Source: Candidatus Gastranaerophilales bacterium | GTDB taxonomy: Bacteria > Cyanobacteriota > Vampirovibrionia > Gastranaerophilales > Gastranaerophilaceae | Assembly: GCA_003150395.1 (NCBI GenBank) | Contig: QAMI01000019.1 | Span: 24,577 to 47,811, forward strand | Direction of reading: 5' to 3' | Length of the DNA: 23,235 bases | Shown here: positions 20,132 to 23,235 of the stretch, piece after piece | Layout of the letters: each line of letters starts with the position of its first letter | How positions within the stretch are numbered: position 1 is the stretch's first letter | Program-made: the position numbers and the translations under genes | The notes under the pieces: model-generated | What the model was told of the DNA's origin: nothing | The model's database searches: none | What the model saw: the letters and a program-made list of their open reading frames with translations, nothing else

Positions 20132-22945
20132 TTATTTAATAGCTTCAACGCATTCTTCACAAATTTCGTCGGCATTGAGCTTTCTAAACTTCCAGCAGCG
20201 AGCGCATTTTTCGCCTTGAGCTTTTGTAACCCAGACTGTAAAATCGTCTTCTTGGTATTCGTTTAGAACATCGGACGGCCTTTCATCAGTTACATAAGCC
20301 TGTGAAGTAATGAAGATATTACAAAGCTCGTCTTCATTTGCTTTCAAGACTGAAGCGTCTTTTGCATTCACGTAAACCGCAACTTCAAGAGAACTTCCGA
20401 CTTTTTTGTCTGCTCGCAATGGCTCAATCGCACGGCTTACAATCTCGCGGGCTTTTAGAATTTGAGTAAATTCTTCTTCAAGCTTGTCGTTTTTCCATTC
20501 GGAATTTGTTTTCGGCCATTCAGAAAGAAGGATACTGATTAAACCATCCTTCTGGCACTCCGGAACGCTCATCCAGATATCTTCTGCCTGGTGCGGCATT
20601 ACAGGAACAAGCATTCTCACCAAAGCCTGCAAAATTTCATACATTACAGTCTGGCAGGCACGGCGGGAAAGCGATTTTTTGCCTGCTGTGTAAAGCCTGT
20701 CTTTTACAATGTCAAGATAGAAAGAGCTTAAGTCAACCGCCGCAAAGTTTTGAAGCTGTTGGAAATATTTGTAAAACTCGTAGTTTTCAAAAGCTTCTGT
20801 TACGCCCTCGATTAAGTGGTTGAGTTTGTGAAGCGCAAATTTGTCTAACGCTTTCAAATCTTTGTATTCAACGTAATCAACAGCAGGATCAAAGTCAAAA
20901 AGATTGCCTAACAAAAATCTTGCGGTGTTTCTTGTCTTTTTGAAAATTTCAACAAGCTGTTTAACGATATTGTCGCCAATTTTGGTATCGTTTCTATAAT
21001 CAACAGACGCCGCCCAAAGTCTTAAGATATCCGCGCCGTAGTTTTTGATAATATCGTCCGGACGGATGTAATTTCCAAGAGATTTTGACATTTTTCTGCC
21101 GTCTTCACCAAAAACAAAACCGTGGGTCAAAACCGTCTTGTAAGGAGCTTTGCCTTGAGTTGCGATTGATGTTAAAAGTGATGACTGGAACCATCCGCGG
21201 TGCTGGTCAGAACCTTCAAGATACATTTCAACAGGCGTTGTACCAAGTTCATCAGAGCGTTTTTCAACAACCGCACGCCAGCTTATGCCTGAATCAAACC
21301 AGACATCCATGATGTCGTTTTCTTTTTTCATATGCACGCCGCCGCATTTCGGGCAGACAAAACCTTTTGGAAGAAGTTCTTCAGCAGAGTATTTAACCCA
21401 TGCGTCAGAGCTTTCTTTTTCAAAAATTTCTGCAACATGTTTGATTGTTTCGTCAGTTACAATGACTTCACCGCAATCTTCGCAGTAGAACACCGGAATT
21501 GGAACACCCCACGCACGCTGGCGCGAAATACACCAGTCTGTACGGCCTGCAACCATGTTTGAAATTCTGGCTTCGCCGCTTGCGGGAATCCATTTTACGC
21601 CTTTAATTGCGTCAAGAGTTTCTTCGCGGAATTTGTCGACTTTAACAAACCATTGCGGAGTTGCGCGGTAAATTACCGGATTTTTACATCTCCAGCAGTG
21701 CGGATAACTGTGGTTGATATCCTGTGCTTTCAAAAGCGCACCGCAATTTTGAAGTTTTTCAATAACGATTTTGTTGCCTTTATAATACGGAACGCCTTCA
21801 AGATCTTTGTCGTTAACGGCACTTGTCCAAACACCGCGCCCGTCGAGCGGTGAAAAGACTTCGATACCGTATCTGCATCCGACTTCATAGTCTTCAAGAC
21901 CGTGTCCCGGAGCAGTATGGACTGAACCTGTACCGGCATCAAGTGTTACGTGTTCGCCCAAAATTATCGGGGACTTTCTGCCTGCAAGCGGGTGAATTGT
22001 GTTTAAAAGTTCCAAATCCTGCCCAACGCAAGAACCCAAAACTTTGATATCGCATTCAGACCATTCAACATCAGCCAGAAATGCGCCCAAAAGTTCTTGA
22101 GCCACAACATAAACGTCGCCGCCTTTTTCAAAGAAAGTGTACTCAAATTTCGGGTGCATACTGATTGCCATGTTTGACGGAATTGTCCAAGGAGTAGTTG
22201 TCCAGATTACCGCGTAAACATTTTTGCCGCCAATGTCAATCATTTTAGCGATTTTTGCAGTTGCTTCATCGTCGAACTTAAATCTTACATAAATTGAAGT
22301 TGAGGTGTGATCAGCGTATTCAACTTCGGCTTCTGCAAGTGCAGTTTCGCAAGATGCGCACCAGTAAACAGGTTTCATGCCTTTTTCTATATAACCTTTT
22401 TTGTACATTTCGCCGAAAACTCTAACTTGTTCGGCTTCATATTCCGGATTGATAGTCAAATACGGATGTTCCCAATCGCCCCATACGCCAAGACGTTTGA
22501 ATTCGCTTTCCTGGCCTTTAAGGTTTTTGTGTGCAAATTCGCGGCACTTCTGGCGAAGTTCATAAGGTGTGAGTGCGCTTCTTCCGCCTTTAATATTTTT
22601 AACAACGGCGTTTTCAATCGGAAGCCCGTGACCGTCATAGCCCGGAACGTAAGGCGAATAAAAACCTCTTTGTGATTTGTATTTTGTCAAAATATCTTTA
22701 AGGATTTTGTTGAGTGCTGTTCCAACGTGAATTTTTTCACTGCTCAGGTACGGCGGGCCGTCATGAAGAATGAATTTGTTTGCTTTATCTTTATTTGCAA
22801 TTGATTTTTCGTAAATTTTGTTTTCTTCCCAAAACTTTTGGATTTCAATTTCGCGGACTGTCGCATTCGCTCTCATCGCCAATGTAGTTTGCGGGAGATT
22901 TAAAGTATCTTTTAATTCAACTTTTGTACTTTCACTCATCTTCAT
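20132..22945 (-). CDS. ileS: Isoleucyl-tRNA synthetase
   Basis: A 937-residue class Ia synthetase, bacterial type. The start of the active site is FILHDGPPYL...KIHVGTALNK; the HIGH signature reads HVGT (73-76), with Thr for the last His. The CP1 editing domain has TTPWTIPSN and HTAPGHGLEDY. The second signature is GRKMSKSLGN (KMSKS intact). Zinc-binding Cys pairs occur in the middle (YCEDCGE, CPKCGG) and at the C-terminus (CARCWK...CEEC). It charges tRNA-Ile with isoleucine. The ATG at 22945 overlaps the stop of the symporter gene by one base (TAATG); a second ATG at 22939 has AAGGA at better spacing and may be the true start. A terminator follows. Confidence 0.97.
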   Translation of the reverse strand: MKMSESTKVELKDTLNLPQTTLAMRANATVREIEIQKFWEENKIYEKSIANKDKANKFILHDGPPYLSSEKIHVGTALNKILKDILTKYKSQRGFYSPYVPGYDGHGLPIENAVVKNIKGGRSALTPYELRQKCREFAHKNLKGQESEFKRLGVWGDWEHPYLTINPEYEAEQVRVFGEMYKKGYIEKGMKPVYWCASCETALAEAEVEYADHTSTSIYVRFKFDDEATAKIAKMIDIGGKNVYAVIWTTTPWTIPSNMAISMHPKFEYTFFEKGGDVYVVAQELLGAFLADVEWSECDIKVLGSCVGQDLELLNTIHPLAGRKSPIILGEHVTLDAGTGSVHTAPGHGLEDYEVGCRYGIEVFSPLDGRGVWTSAVNDKDLEGVPYYKGNKIVIEKLQNCGALLKAQDINHSYPHCWRCKNPVIYRATPQWFVKVDKFREETLDAIKGVKWIPASGEARISNMVAGRTDWCISRQRAWGVPIPVFYCEDCGEVIVTDETIKHVAEIFEKESSDAWVKYSAEELLPKGFVCPKCGGVHMKKENDIMDVWFDSGISWRAVVEKRSDELGTTPVEMYLEGSDQHRGWFQSSLLTSIATQGKAPYKTVLTHGFVFGEDGRKMSKSLGNYIRPDDIIKNYGADILRLWAASVDYRNDTKIGDNIVKQLVEIFKKTRNTARFLLGNLFDFDPAVDYVEYKDLKALDKFALHKLNHLIEGVTEAFENYEFYKYFQQLQNFAAVDLSSFYLDIVKDRLYTAGKKSLSRRACQTVMYEILQALVRMLVPVMPHQAEDIWMSVPECQKDGLISILLSEWPKTNSEWKNDKLEEEFTQILKAREIVSRAIEPLRADKKVGSSLEVAVYVNAKDASVLKANEDELCNIFITSQAYVTDERPSDVLNEYQEDDFTVWVTKAQGEKCARCWKFRKLNADEICEECVEAIK

Positions 22946-23235
22946 TATCCTTCTTTTATTTCTATATTGTGTTCATGTTCTTTTCTAAATTTTGCGATAT
23001 CCGCTCCAATACTTTCTTCTTTGGAAATACGGACAAATTCATTCATCTTATTATAATCAAAAACTTTTTCCCATCTTGCAATCACAACAGTTGCAACACA
23101 GTTTCCGACAAGGTTTACGGTTGTTCTTCCCATATCAAGAATTTGGTCAATTCCCAACAGAATAGCAACACCCAAAATCGGTATATTAAAGCTTGCCAGC
23201 GTACCTGCAAGGACAATCAGCGAAACTCTCGGAAC
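22945..23235 (-). CDS. Dicarboxylate/glutamate:cation symporter (DAACS), C-terminal part
   Basis: The last 96 codons of a gene that enters from the right edge. The frame is open to the end of the window (VPRVSLIVLAGTLASFNIPI). GVAILLGIDQILDMGRTTVN then LVGNCVATVVIARWE matches the helix 8 region of GltP/GltT/DctA symporters, where the Asp and the DMGRT..N pattern bind substrate and sodium. The tail of about 35 residues is charged and cytoplasmic. The family imports glutamate, aspartate or C4-dicarboxylates with protons or sodium. The stop overlaps the ileS start by one base, which suggests co-translation. Confidence 0.85.
   Translation of the reverse strand, partial: VPRVSLIVLAGTLASFNIPILGVAILLGIDQILDMGRTTVNLVGNCVATVVIARWEKVFDYNKMNEFVRISKEESIGADIAKFRKEHEHNIEIKEG

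Overview
The window is low-GC and gene-dense and looks like the chromosome of an anaerobic gut relative of the Cyanobacteria (Gastranaerophilales/Melainabacteria, class Vampirovibrionia). This is inferred from four things. The ATP synthase beta and epsilon genes form their own unit, as in Cyanobacteria. There is a type IV/II pseudopilin of the FTLAE...AAMTLPTL style. There is a pair of long proteins starting MG(L/M)SASQARLL, which I associate with this group from memory. A HydE-type [FeFe]-hydrogenase maturase points to hydrogen-evolving fermentation. No rRNA, tRNA, CRISPR array, phage or insertion sequence was found.

Layout, left to right. 1-138 (-): 5' end of an ArsB/NhaD-type permease. 219-890 (-): a membrane-anchored protein that looks like a degenerate pseudopilin. 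943-2389 (-): an XRE regulator and two half-size chromate transporters. 2522-3205 (+): a pseudopilin with a consensus promoter. 3237-5183 (-): atpD-atpC. 5552-6373 (+): a lysophospholipid acyltransferase. 6534-9938 (-): two paralogous proteins with conserved ends and a variable middle, each preceded by a sigma-28-like promoter motif. 10095-10535 (+): a divergent nucleoside diphosphate kinase-like protein. 10562-15289 (-): a peptide ABC transporter unit (binding protein, two permeases, MgtC-like protein) with no ATPase genes. 15453-17549 (+): groES-groEL. 17626-17862 (-): a 78-residue unknown. 18078-20082 (-): hydE-cysK. 20132-23235 (-): a dicarboxylate/glutamate symporter (partial) and ileS.

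Three non-genic patterns stand out. (1) A dispersed palindromic element built from 8-bp units of the type GYRAATAR occurs four times. Three copies sit between genes of presumed operons (atpD/atpC, binding protein/permease, groES/groEL). (2) A second, GC-rich palindromic element lies between genes at 6403-6497. A related copy appears to have inserted in frame inside hydE, adding about 27 residues. (3) The two MG(L/M)SASQARLL genes share TAAAGnTT-N12-GYCGTnnn upstream, at nearly the same distance from their start codons, together with a flagellin-like architecture. They are the best candidate here for an undescribed surface-filament system. No searches could be run, so family assignments rest on motif recognition.
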